NCBI GenBank assembly: GCA_028701715.1
Contig: JAQVQF010000034.1
Span: 1 to 14,563 of the forward strand
Direction of reading: 5' to 3'
DNA from: Eubacteriales bacterium
GTDB taxonomy: Bacteria > Bacillota > Clostridia > Oscillospirales > CAG-382
DNA length: 14,563 bases
A program made the translations under genes and the position numbers. Positions 5,141 through 13,861 of the stretch are shown piece after piece. A model generated the notes under the pieces. It was not told the DNA's origin, did not search any database, and was given only the letters and a program-made list of their open reading frames with translations. The number at the start of each line of letters is the position of its first letter. Position 1 is the stretch's first letter.

Positions 5141-8100
5141 ATGGAAGTAAACCTGACACAGCTTCTCCGCACTTCGTTCGGCGCTATCAAAAAATTCAAC
5201 CGAAAAGCGAACGACAGCGCGGAGCACATTACGGTTTCGGAAAATTATTATATAATACACAAGGCTTATCACGACGCCGACAAAGCTTTTCTTAAAAAAA
5301 GCCCGTTATATATTATATGCCGGAGATATCTCGCAAGACACGGTTTTGTGCTTTCGAGAGAAAGCTTTTTTAATTATTTCGGTCAGATTGATTTTTCCGT
5401 AAGCGATGTATACGCGCTCGGGACGATTCTTTCATGCTGCCTTATAATATCGGCTGCCGAGGAAATCGACTCTCTTTCTGAAAACCGCAGATGCAATTCC
5501 TCAAAGCTGATATCTTCCGTGCTATCGCTGCGTAAAATCACGGACATAAAAAGCGACGAATGCTTCAAGAAGCTGTGCGGAACGGAGTCGCTGCTTGAAT
5601 CAAAGCTTGAGCTGTACGGTAAAATGGACCATGCCACAAAGGACCTGTGCCGCGGAGCGCTGATGAAATACGCAGAAAAAAACGGTATGAAGGATGCCGA
5701 CGCGCTGAAGGATCTCACAAAGAGGGGATTGTCTGTCTATGATGTGATTGAAAAACGAAAAAGCCGTGCGTTTCCTTTTTTTATGTTTTATTCATTCTTG
5801 TTTCTTATATTCGCATTTTTATTGTTTGTTTATTTCGGTATTATGGCGGTTTTCACGCTCCTGCCGCTGTATATCGCCTGCGGCGAATTAACCGATAAGG
5901 TCTTTTCCCATATATACAAGCCCGTGCCTCCCCTGCGGCTGGGGCTGACGGAAATACCCGACAACGCGGTTACGCTCACAGTCATCACAACCCTTCTTTT
6001 CGGTAACGGAAAGGACAACAAGCCTTTTGACAATCTTGAGGAATTCTACCTTAAAAACAGAAAAAAGAATATATATTTCGGCGTTCTCGCTGACCTGCCC
6101 GATTCAAAAGAACAAGTACTGCCCGAGGATGCCGTGGTTATCGAATACGCGACGGAGCGGATAAACGCGCTAAATAAAACCTACGGCAATGTTTTTTCGT
6201 TCTTTTTACGCCCGCGTATAAAAAACGAAAAGGATAATATTTGGAGCGGCAGAGAGAGAAAAAGAGGAGCCGTATGCGATCTTGTAAAGGCCGTTAAAGC
6301 AGGAGAAAATCCGTTTGCCGTCACCGTAAACGACTCTTATCTCACCACGGTAAAATATGTGCTCACCCTCGACGGCGATACCACGCTGCCCCTTGGCGGA
6401 GTCGCCGATCTCGTCAATATCATGCTCCATCCGCGTTCCCGTCCTGCGGTCGCCGACGGCAGAGTTACCGAAGGATACGGAATTCTTCAGCCTAAAATGA
6501 AAACCGGGCTGAAGCCCAGCTATTCGACCTACTATTCCCTTCTCCGCTCGGACGAGGGCGGTTCCTACGAGAGAGCGACTTTCGACAGATATCAGACGGT
6601 GCTGAAAAGCGGCATATTCTGCGGCAAGGGCATGTTCGATGTCGATTTGTTTTACAATCTTGTCATCCCCGCTTTTCCGGAAGGGAAAATTCTGTCGCAC
6701 GATATACCGGAAGGCTGCATACTCAGATGTATGTATGTCCCGGACACGGTTTTTACCGATTCCGGTCCGCGAAGCCCTGTATCATACTTTACCAGATTAC
6801 ACCGCTGGATACGCGGCGACGTACAAAACTGTGTGTTTTTTCGTTCAAAAATATTAGGCGGCGACGGTAAATACAAGCTTGCGGAAAATCTAATCCGTCA
6901 TCTCACCCCGCTTTTTTCGGCGGCGGGTATGGTCGTATCCTCCTTCATGCCGGGTATGACACAGGGCAAAGCGGTACTGCTTTTTCTTGCGCTGCAATCC
7001 TATAACGCCGTATCCGCATTGCTTACGATTATGGGCATTATAACCGGAAGAGCTTATACGCCGCGTCGCTTTTTTTCAGTCGCCTTTAATTCGACCATAC
7101 GCAGCGCGGGCAATCTGATTCTTGAATTCGCTTCCGTTTTCGAATACGCAATCCGCGCGGCAGACGCTTTCATCCGCTCGCTCTGGAGGCTTAGTGTATC
7201 CGGAAAAAAGCTGCTACAATGGGTGGCGTTCAGTCAGGCGGACATTTCCTCCGACGGGCTGCTATACCATATCGCAAACCTTATGGCGAGCGCTCTTGCC
7301 GGAACCGTGATGCTGGTGTTTTCCACCTATTCGGTCTACAGGCTTGCGGGACTTATTATATTCCTGTATCCTCCGACTTCATATATACTCTCATATAAAA
7401 TAAAAAGCGGAATACCGGAGCTGACTCAATCGCATAAAAACGAGCTTACCGGTTACGCGGCCGATTCGTTTAAATTTTTTAACGAAAGAGTGGGCAGGGA
7501 AACCAATTACCTGCCGCCCGACAACGTACAGCTGTCGCCGTCGGACATCACGGCGGAGCGCACCTCGCCTTCCAATATCGGCTTGTATTTGCTAAGCCTT
7601 GTCGCCGGTCATGATTTCGGCTTTATTACGGCGGAGGAGGTTGTCATACGCGCCGGGAAAACAATAAAAACGCTTGAGAAGCTGAAAAAATGGAACGGAC
7701 ATCTTTACAACTGGTACGATACCCGTTCGCTTGAGATTATCGGCAACGGTTATGTTTCCACGGTGGATTCGGGCAATCTTGTGACAATGCTTGTCATTTT
7801 ATATCATGCTTTATATGAATACGCGCTGCCGGAGGCATCATCGGTTGCGGATAAAGCTATGTCACTCGCGAAAGCGGCGGATTTTTCGGTTCTTTACAAC
7901 ACCGAAAAGGAGCTTTTTCGGCTGGGATGGTCGGAAAACGAAGGCTACGGAGAAATTTGCTACGATCTGCTTATGAGCGAAATACGCACCACCTGCTATT
8001 ACGCCTGCGCCAAGGGAATTGCGCCGAAAACCCACTGGCAGGCGTTATCGAGAGCGATAGTCGCTAAAAACGGCTTTATCGGTATGGCCTCGTGGTCCGG

Positions 8101-11100
8101 AACAGCCTTTGAGTATTTTATGCCCGAGCTTTTTTTGCCCACGTTTGAATATTCATTTATCGACGAAAGCCTTTCCTTCGCTTTTTACAATCAGCGTATT
8201 CACCGCAGAAACCGTGTCTGGGGCGTTTCCGAAAGCGGGTTTTATTCCTTCGATTCGGAGATGAATTATCAATACAAGGCGCACGGCGTACCGTCGCTCG
8301 CCCTAAAAAAATACCGAGGCGACGAATTTGTCGCGTCGCCCTATTCTTCGTTTATAATGATACGTAAAAACCCCGACGCCGTGATACGCAATCTGAGAAC
8401 GCTGAGAGAGCTTGGGATGTACGGCGAATACGGCTTTTATGAAGCTCTCGACCTTTCCTCCGAACCGGGAGGAGTGGTAAGGAGCTACATGTCCCATCAC
8501 ACCGGTATGATAATGATAGCCTGCGCCAATGCGTGTTTCGGCAATGTTTTTCAGGCGCGTTTCATGAGGGACAAAGCTATTGCGTCCTGTAAGGAGCTGC
8601 TGTGCGAAAAAATTCCGACCGACGTTCATCTTTATCCCACAGGCTTTAATCCTCCCCATAAGGAAAAGACAAGATATCCGGTTTCAGAACCGCAAAACGA
8701 AAAGCACACTCTCGCGTCGCCGGATATTTATCTGACCCAACGGGGCAACATTTCGCTCGCCGCCTCAAGCGACGGGCGTGTATCCATGAGATACGGCGCA
8801 TATCATATTAACAATACGGAATTCGTGCCGTTTTCGGATAAACGCGGATTGGTTTTCGGTTTTTCGGAAAACGGACGCGTCCGTTTATGCGCTCCGTCAG
8901 ATTCAACCGCCGCCGGTATGAGGTTCGGTTCGGAAAAGCACGAGAGCGGCTTTGCTTTTATTTCGTCCGATCCTTCTTTCCCGTCGCTTGTAAGAGGAGC
9001 CGTATCCCCGAACGGAAGAACCTTTGTGTTTGAAACAAGAACGGATAAAAAGTATCAGCCGGAGGTCTGCTTCTATTTCGAACCCGTGCTTGAAAGAAAC
9101 GAAAACTACAGCTCCCATCCCGCATTTTCCAAGCTGTTTATCATTTCATCCTATATGCCGGAGGAAAAAATTCTTCTCTTTCACCGCAAGGGCAGGCCTT
9201 CTTCCGGAAGATACCCGATATGCGCCATAGCTTTGGGGCACAAAAGACTTTCCTTCAGATTCCGCACGGACAACGAGGATCAAAGCGCCCATTCGTTTGT
9301 ATCCGCCGAAGCGCTGTTTACGCGCGAATACGGCGGCGCAAGCGGAGTATGCATTAACCCCGCCTGCGTCATTAAAACCGCTCCCGTGCCGGGAGGGGAG
9401 GTGCGGTTTATCATATCCTGCGCCTATACCGAAAAGGAATGTGTCGCTTCGATTATGGAGGCGAGAAAGCGCAGGGAGGAAGCAAGGTACGGCGATTACC
9501 TTCCTCTGCTTGCGGGAAAAGCGATATCCAAAGCTTTCTTTGCTCATGGAACGGCGGCATTTCACAGGTATGACGCTTCTGTGCTTTGGAAAGCGGGGAT
9601 TTCAGGCGATTACCCGCTGTTGACGCTTGCGGTTTACAGCGAAAGCCTGCGTTCCGCCGAAAGCTTCATAACGGCGTTCCGTACTCTTTCGGGTTCTTTT
9701 ATACGGTGTGAGCTTTTGTTTCTGATATTTGAAAAAAGCGGGTACATCACCCCGCTTGCCGCTTTTATGTCCGACTGTGTCGCCGAAATGAGCTGCGAAA
9801 GATTTCTTATGCGCAAGGGCGGGATTTTTATCGTTAATTCCTCCGTTTTTACACAGGAAGAGCTGATGTTTATCAAGGATTTTTCTTCTTTTTATTATGA
9901 AACGGATTCCCTGCCTTCCGGAGAAGTTGTTGCCTGTTCTCCGCCGCCCGTTATAGTCCGCGCGATTCCCGCGCCGGACGGCGACGGCATTGAAAAGCTT
10001 ACGGAAGGCTCGGCGGAAGTGACGGGAAGCTTTCCGCTCCCGCGTTCGTATATCATGGCGGGGTATTCCTGCGGTACGGTCGTTACCCATAAAACTCTCG
10101 GGTTTACTTTTTTGGGTAACGCGCGCGACGGACGTGTGACGCGGTTCGATTCAGACCCGTACGCGCCTGCCTACGGTGAAGAGCTGGTTTTATTTGAAAG
10201 CGGAAAAGCGTATAACCTCATTTCACTTTCGGGGAAAGCGATATTTTCCGAAGGCGTTGCCGTTTATACGGGAAGCTTGAACGGGCATCCCTATACAGCG
10301 ACGGTTTTTGTTATGCCCGATCTGCCCGTAAAGGTGATAATTGCGGATTTCGGCGAAACCGCGGTTAAAACAGGGTTTTCGGCTTTCCCGCAGGATAAGC
10401 GGAGCTGCTTTTTTCCGCTTAACGGCGGAAAAGCCATGGGATACAAATCGATGGAAAGCGCTTCCCCGAATCAAATAAATTTTGTTTATACGGAAGGAGG
10501 AACGTTTTTCGCGGACCACTGCCAATTTATCACGGGTGTTCGTTCCGGAGCTAACGGCGCCCGCTGCGCGGCATGCGCCGTCTGCCACGGCGCGAAAACG
10601 ATGTATTATCTCGGCGCCGCTCCGAATATCGCCGCCGCCGAAAGGATCATATCGATGCTGACAAAGGAAAGAGCTTTGTCCGAGCAGGGAAACGCGGTAA
10701 AATTCGCCAAATCGTTTATACCTCCGTTTAAGCTTTTTTCGCAAAACGCCATCGCAAATTCCTTATATACGCCGTTTACGCCTTATCAGACCGCTTTTTC
10801 AAGATTTCTGGGTAAAACAGGGTTTTATCAGACCGGAGGAGCCTACGGCTATCGCGATCAGCTGCAGGATTGCCTGTGTCTTGTGTACTCCAGACCGGAT
10901 ACGGTGCGAACGCATATTATCCGCTGCGCGTACCATCAGTATATCGAAGGCGACGTTATGCACTGGTGGTTCGGTAAAAACGGAAAAACCTACGGCATAC
11001 GCACCAAATGCTCCGACGATCTGCTCTTTCTGCCGTATGTGACGGCCGACTATATCGAAAAAACAGGCGATACCGGTGTGCTGGATGTGAATGTAAGATA

Positions 11101-12157
11101 TCTCTCCTCGCCGACGCTTGAAAAGCAGGAACGCTTTGAATCGCCCTTAAGATCGGAAATAAAAGAATGTGTCTATCTTCACTGCATGAGAGCTATCGCC
11201 AGAGCCTCCTCACTTGTCGGAGAACACGGGCTTTGTCTTATGGGCAGCTGCGACTGGAACGACGGCTTTTCCGCCGTGGGACCGGGAGGAAAAGGCGAAT
11301 CGGTTTTCACCACCCTTTTACTGGGGCTTGTCTGTCGTGAATTCGCCAAAATATGCCGATTGTACGGCGATGTTAACGGCGAAACGACGCTTATCGGCCG
11401 CTATGAAGCCATAAAAGAAAAAATCACCGCGCTTTTTGATAACGACAGATTTCCGCGCGCAACCTTCGACGACGGCAGCTTCTTCGGCACCGCAAATTCC
11501 GAGGAATGTCGGATTGACGTGATAAGCCAATGCTTCGCCGCCGTTTTGCTCGGAAAAACCGAGGAAACGGTAAAGGCCATGAACACGGCTTACAAACTGC
11601 TTTTTGACGGGAAAAAGGGTGTTTTTAAGCTGTTTGATCCGCCCTTCGAGAAGATTAACGCCGGTTATATTTCCGCTTATCCCCCGGGAACGCGGGAAAA
11701 CGGAGGTCAGTATACCCACGGCGCTATTTGGGGAGTCTGGGGCTTTGCCGCCTGCGGGGAATACGGCAAAGCGCTTGAGATTATGGACAGGATAACGCCC
11801 GCCTTCCACTGCTCCGACGCGGAAAAGGCTAAAATATACAAGCTTGAATCGTATTCGATACCGGCGGATATATACACCACCGGGCGCGGCGGCTGGAGCT
11901 GGTATACGGGTTCGGCTGCATGGTATTTCAAGCTTATGACCGAGGTTTTGCTCGGCATTAAATTTACCGACAACTTTACCCGCTTAACGGTTAACCCGCT
12001 TTGTGAATATACTTTTATCGCCGAAAAAAACGGATACCGTTTGAAAATAATATCCTCGCGGAAGGAAGAGCATACCACATTCGACGGCGGGGGAGTAAAT
12101 TTTCCTCTCGAAATACCCGCGGGTGAGCATGTCCTGAAAGTTAAACCCCTGTGTTGA
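5141..12157 (+). CDS. ndvB: NdvB-type cyclic beta-1,2-glucan synthase (GT84-GH189-like-GH94)
   Basis: This 2338-residue membrane protein has the layout of cyclic beta-1,2-glucan synthases. Hydrophobic segments lie at about 211-250, 587-636 and 706-750. The GT84 glycosyltransferase region has LTLDGDT (Asp411/Asp413), LSHDIPEG (His520-Asp521) and RLHRWIRGDVQ (552-562), and would extend the glucan from UDP-glucose. A glucoamylase-like region (about 805-1145; WSGTAFEYFMP, GVSESGFYSFD, GFYEALD, SYMSHHTGM) corresponds to the proposed GH189 cyclisation domain. Two beta-sandwich stretches precede a GH94 (alpha/alpha)6 domain (about 1855-2280) with RDQLQD, GDVMHWWF, CDWNDG (2037-2042), RENGGQYTHGAIW and GGWSWYTGSAAW; this part trims chain length by phosphorolysis. 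Known synthases are often about 2800 residues, so this one is compact. The GGAGG site (5122-5126) is a long 14 bases from the ATG. Activity is inferred. Confidence 0.92.
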   Translation: MEVNLTQLLRTSFGAIKKFNRKANDSAEHITVSENYYIIHKAYHDADKAFLKKSPLYIICRRYLARHGFVLSRESFFNYFGQIDFSVSDVYALGTILSCCLIISAAEEIDSLSENRRCNSSKLISSVLSLRKITDIKSDECFKKLCGTESLLESKLELYGKMDHATKDLCRGALMKYAEKNGMKDADALKDLTKRGLSVYDVIEKRKSRAFPFFMFYSFLFLIFAFLLFVYFGIMAVFTLLPLYIACGELTDKVFSHIYKPVPPLRLGLTEIPDNAVTLTVITTLLFGNGKDNKPFDNLEEFYLKNRKKNIYFGVLADLPDSKEQVLPEDAVVIEYATERINALNKTYGNVFSFFLRPRIKNEKDNIWSGRERKRGAVCDLVKAVKAGENPFAVTVNDSYLTTVKYVLTLDGDTTLPLGGVADLVNIMLHPRSRPAVADGRVTEGYGILQPKMKTGLKPSYSTYYSLLRSDEGGSYERATFDRYQTVLKSGIFCGKGMFDVDLFYNLVIPAFPEGKILSHDIPEGCILRCMYVPDTVFTDSGPRSPVSYFTRLHRWIRGDVQNCVFFRSKILGGDGKYKLAENLIRHLTPLFSAAGMVVSSFMPGMTQGKAVLLFLALQSYNAVSALLTIMGIITGRAYTPRRFFSVAFNSTIRSAGNLILEFASVFEYAIRAADAFIRSLWRLSVSGKKLLQWVAFSQADISSDGLLYHIANLMASALAGTVMLVFSTYSVYRLAGLIIFLYPPTSYILSYKIKSGIPELTQSHKNELTGYAADSFKFFNERVGRETNYLPPDNVQLSPSDITAERTSPSNIGLYLLSLVAGHDFGFITAEEVVIRAGKTIKTLEKLKKWNGHLYNWYDTRSLEIIGNGYVSTVDSGNLVTMLVILYHALYEYALPEASSVADKAMSLAKAADFSVLYNTEKELFRLGWSENEGYGEICYDLLMSEIRTTCYYACAKGIAPKTHWQALSRAIVAKNGFIGMASWSGTAFEYFMPELFLPTFEYSFIDESLSFAFYNQRIHRRNRVWGVSESGFYSFDSEMNYQYKAHGVPSLALKKYRGDEFVASPYSSFIMIRKNPDAVIRNLRTLRELGMYGEYGFYEALDLSSEPGGVVRSYMSHHTGMIMIACANACFGNVFQARFMRDKAIASCKELLCEKIPTDVHLYPTGFNPPHKEKTRYPVSEPQNEKHTLASPDIYLTQRGNISLAASSDGRVSMRYGAYHINNTEFVPFSDKRGLVFGFSENGRVRLCAPSDSTAAGMRFGSEKHESGFAFISSDPSFPSLVRGAVSPNGRTFVFETRTDKKYQPEVCFYFEPVLERNENYSSHPAFSKLFIISSYMPEEKILLFHRKGRPSSGRYPICAIALGHKRLSFRFRTDNEDQSAHSFVSAEALFTREYGGASGVCINPACVIKTAPVPGGEVRFIISCAYTEKECVASIMEARKRREEARYGDYLPLLAGKAISKAFFAHGTAAFHRYDASVLWKAGISGDYPLLTLAVYSESLRSAESFITAFRTLSGSFIRCELLFLIFEKSGYITPLAAFMSDCVAEMSCERFLMRKGGIFIVNSSVFTQEELMFIKDFSSFYYETDSLPSGEVVACSPPPVIVRAIPAPDGDGIEKLTEGSAEVTGSFPLPRSYIMAGYSCGTVVTHKTLGFTFLGNARDGRVTRFDSDPYAPAYGEELVLFESGKAYNLISLSGKAIFSEGVAVYTGSLNGHPYTATVFVMPDLPVKVIIADFGETAVKTGFSAFPQDKRSCFFPLNGGKAMGYKSMESASPNQINFVYTEGGTFFADHCQFITGVRSGANGARCAACAVCHGAKTMYYLGAAPNIAAAERIISMLTKERALSEQGNAVKFAKSFIPPFKLFSQNAIANSLYTPFTPYQTAFSRFLGKTGFYQTGGAYGYRDQLQDCLCLVYSRPDTVRTHIIRCAYHQYIEGDVMHWWFGKNGKTYGIRTKCSDDLLFLPYVTADYIEKTGDTGVLDVNVRYLSSPTLEKQERFESPLRSEIKECVYLHCMRAIARASSLVGEHGLCLMGSCDWNDGFSAVGPGGKGESVFTTLLLGLVCREFAKICRLYGDVNGETTLIGRYEAIKEKITALFDNDRFPRATFDDGSFFGTANSEECRIDVISQCFAAVLLGKTEETVKAMNTAYKLLFDGKKGVFKLFDPPFEKINAGYISAYPPGTRENGGQYTHGAIWGVWGFAACGEYGKALEIMDRITPAFHCSDAEKAKIYKLESYSIPADIYTTGRGGWSWYTGSAAWYFKLMTEVLLGIKFTDNFTRLTVNPLCEYTFIAEKNGYRLKIISSRKEEHTTFDGGGVNFPLEIPAGEHVLKVKPLC

Positions 12158-12182
12158 CAAAGCTTTTTTATGGGTATATAAT
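12154..12182 (+). promoter_or_regulatory. Perfect consensus promoter of the M32 carboxypeptidase gene
   Basis: TTGACA (12154-12159) and TATAAT (12177-12182) lie exactly 17 bases apart, a full 12-of-12 sigma-A match. The -35 overlaps the synthase stop codon TGA (12155-12157), so the two genes are packed tightly but transcribed separately. The expected start, near 12189, leaves a leader of about 75 bases. Confidence 0.88.
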
Positions 12183-12184
12183 TA

Positions 12185-12223
12185 ATCAGTCGATTATTAA
12201 ATTACATTTTATAATCGGCTGAT
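12185..12223 (+). repeat. Inverted repeat at the start of the M32 leader
   Basis: ATCAGTCGATTAT (12185-12197) and ATAATCGGCTGAT (12211-12223) are inverted copies over 13 bases with one mismatch (a G-U pair in RNA), around a 13-base loop. It begins 2 bases after the -10, over the expected transcription start. It may be an operator, a 5' RNA stem, or a weak terminator for the synthase (ACGCTTTT follows). Confidence 0.6.
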
Positions 12224-12263
12224 ACGCTTTTAACAATAAATTTTTCTTCATGGAGGGCATCAA

Positions 12264-13763
12264 ATGAAAACCAACGAAGCGCTTGAAAAGCTTGCCGCGT
12301 ACGAAAAAACGAGCTTTGCTCTCGGTCACGCCGCCGGTCTTATGTATTACGACGGAGCCACCATCGCTCCGAAAGGTTCGGCGGATATCAGGGGAAGCAC
12401 CCTCGGCGAGCTTTCCAGAATGGGCTATAACCTGACAACCTCAAAAGAAACGCTCGAAATGCTTGAAACACTCATGGCGGATAAAGCCTCTCTTGATTTT
12501 ATTACCGCAAGGAAGGTTTCCGAACTTTTCCGCGACTACGACAGGGTAAGACGCATTCCCGTGGATGAATATGTCGCGTGGCAGGAGCTCGCGGCAAAGT
12601 CCGACGCGGTATGGCACGAAGCCAAGGAAAAGGACGATTTCGCGCTGTTCGAGCCGTATTTGCAAAAAATGTTCGACACCGCGAAAAGGATCGCACTCTA
12701 TATGGAACCCGACAAAAAGCCTTATGACACAATGCTCGACATGTTCGAACGCGGGCTTGACACGGAGAAATGCGAGGCCTTTTTCATTCCGCTGCGCGCA
12801 AAGCTGGTGCCTCTTATACAAAAAGTAACCGCCAAAGCCGATCAAGTTGACGATACCCCGCTGAAACAGAGCTTTCCGGTGGAAACGCAGCGCAGGTTTT
12901 CCGAATTTCTTATGGATGTCATGGAGCTCGACCGCAATCACTGCTTAATAGGTGAAACAGAGCATCCCTTCACCATCAATTTTTCAAAATACGACGTCAG
13001 AATAACCACTCATTATCATGAGGATATGCTTGTTTCCTCGCTGTATTCGGTCATTCACGAGGGCGGTCACGCGCTGTATGAGCTGCATATCGGAAACGAC
13101 ATAACCTTCACCAATATAGGCGGCGGCGTTTCCATGGCGATACACGAAAGCCAGTCGAGGTTTTATGAAAACATCATAGGCCGCAGCCGCGAATTCTGCG
13201 GTATAATATATCCCTGGTTGAAAAAGGAATTCGCGCCGCGTCTCGACAATGTAACGGAAGACGCTTTCTACCGTATGATCAACAAATCCACTCCGTCGCT
13301 CATACGCACCGAAGCCGACGAGCTTACCTACAGTCTGCATGTCATGATACGCTACGAGCTGGAAAAGCGCATGTTCGACGGCACGCTCACCGCAAAGCAG
13401 CTGCCCGCGGAATGGAACCGTCTGTATAAGGAATATCTCGGCGTGGACGTGCCGAACGACCGCAAGGGCGTGCTGCAGGATTCCCACTGGTCAAACGGAA
13501 ATATCGGTTACTTCCCCTCATATGCCATAGGCTCCGCCTACAGCGCACAGTATATTATTGAAATGAGCAAAAACCTTAATTTATGGGAAGAAATAAAATC
13601 CGGCCGTCTGGGGAAAATCAACGCCTGGTTTGAGGACAGGATATGGAAGCACGGCAAGACCTATGATCCGGGCAAGCTTTTTGAATCGGTCTGCGGCAAT
13701 TTCAACCCGGACGTTTATATAAGCTATCTCGAAAAGAAATTCACAGAGGTATACGGATTGTAA
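12264..13763 (+). CDS. M32-family metallocarboxypeptidase (Taq-type), 499 aa
   Basis: This is a full-length zinc carboxypeptidase of family M32, which removes C-terminal residues from peptides in the cytoplasm. All family signatures are present: HPF (234-236), DVRIT (244-248), HEGGH (265-269; zinc His265 and His269, catalytic Glu266), HESQSR (294-299; Glu295 as third ligand), IRTEADEL (347-354) and GVLQDSHW (402-409). The 499-residue length is normal for the family, and there is no signal peptide. The ATG at 12264 has GGAGGG 7 bases upstream. It has its own consensus promoter and an inverted repeat in its leader, so it is independently regulated from the glucan synthase before it. The physiological role is probably peptide turnover for amino-acid use. 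Confidence 0.96.
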   Translation: MKTNEALEKLAAYEKTSFALGHAAGLMYYDGATIAPKGSADIRGSTLGELSRMGYNLTTSKETLEMLETLMADKASLDFITARKVSELFRDYDRVRRIPVDEYVAWQELAAKSDAVWHEAKEKDDFALFEPYLQKMFDTAKRIALYMEPDKKPYDTMLDMFERGLDTEKCEAFFIPLRAKLVPLIQKVTAKADQVDDTPLKQSFPVETQRRFSEFLMDVMELDRNHCLIGETEHPFTINFSKYDVRITTHYHEDMLVSSLYSVIHEGGHALYELHIGNDITFTNIGGGVSMAIHESQSRFYENIIGRSREFCGIIYPWLKKEFAPRLDNVTEDAFYRMINKSTPSLIRTEADELTYSLHVMIRYELEKRMFDGTLTAKQLPAEWNRLYKEYLGVDVPNDRKGVLQDSHWSNGNIGYFPSYAIGSAYSAQYIIEMSKNLNLWEEIKSGRLGKINAWFEDRIWKHGKTYDPGKLFESVCGNFNPDVYISYLEKKFTEVYGL

Positions 13764-13772
13764 GCCAAAAGC

Positions 13773-13829
13773 ATACCGAAAACGGCTATAACGATTTTCA
13801 ACGTATCATTTAACGCGGTTTTTCGGTAT
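13773..13829 (+). repeat. Inverted repeat between the M32 gene and the last gene
   Basis: ATACCGAAAA (13773-13782) and TTTTCGGTAT (13820-13829) are perfect 10-base inverted copies separated by 37 bases. The right arm runs into AATTTT. It may be a long-loop terminator for the M32 gene, or a regulatory site, because its right arm overlaps a TATAAT hexamer (13827-13832). Confidence 0.45.
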
Positions 13830-13832
13830 AAT
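13804..13832 (+). promoter_or_regulatory. Possible promoter of the CD3324/ParB-like gene
   Basis: A perfect TATAAT lies at 13827-13832, with only a poor -35 (TATCAT at 13804-13809) 17 bases upstream. It is 29 bases before the ATG at 13862. The weak -35 suggests a regulated or low-level promoter. Confidence 0.4.
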
Positions 13833-13861
13833 TTTCCCGAAAGGAGAGGAATACATAAAGC

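Noticed and set aside
9602..10090. Long minus-strand open frames inside the glucan synthase gene (also 6206-6700, 8303-8659, 10223-10744, 11318-11809)
   Set aside because: They lie antisense to strongly conserved domains of the synthase, give low-complexity basic proteins with no recognisable motif, and lack convincing ribosome sites.
12441..13487. Minus-strand open frames of about 166 residues opposite the M32 gene
   Set aside because: The plus strand holds every M32 signature, and the antisense frames resemble no family and have no promoter or ribosome site.
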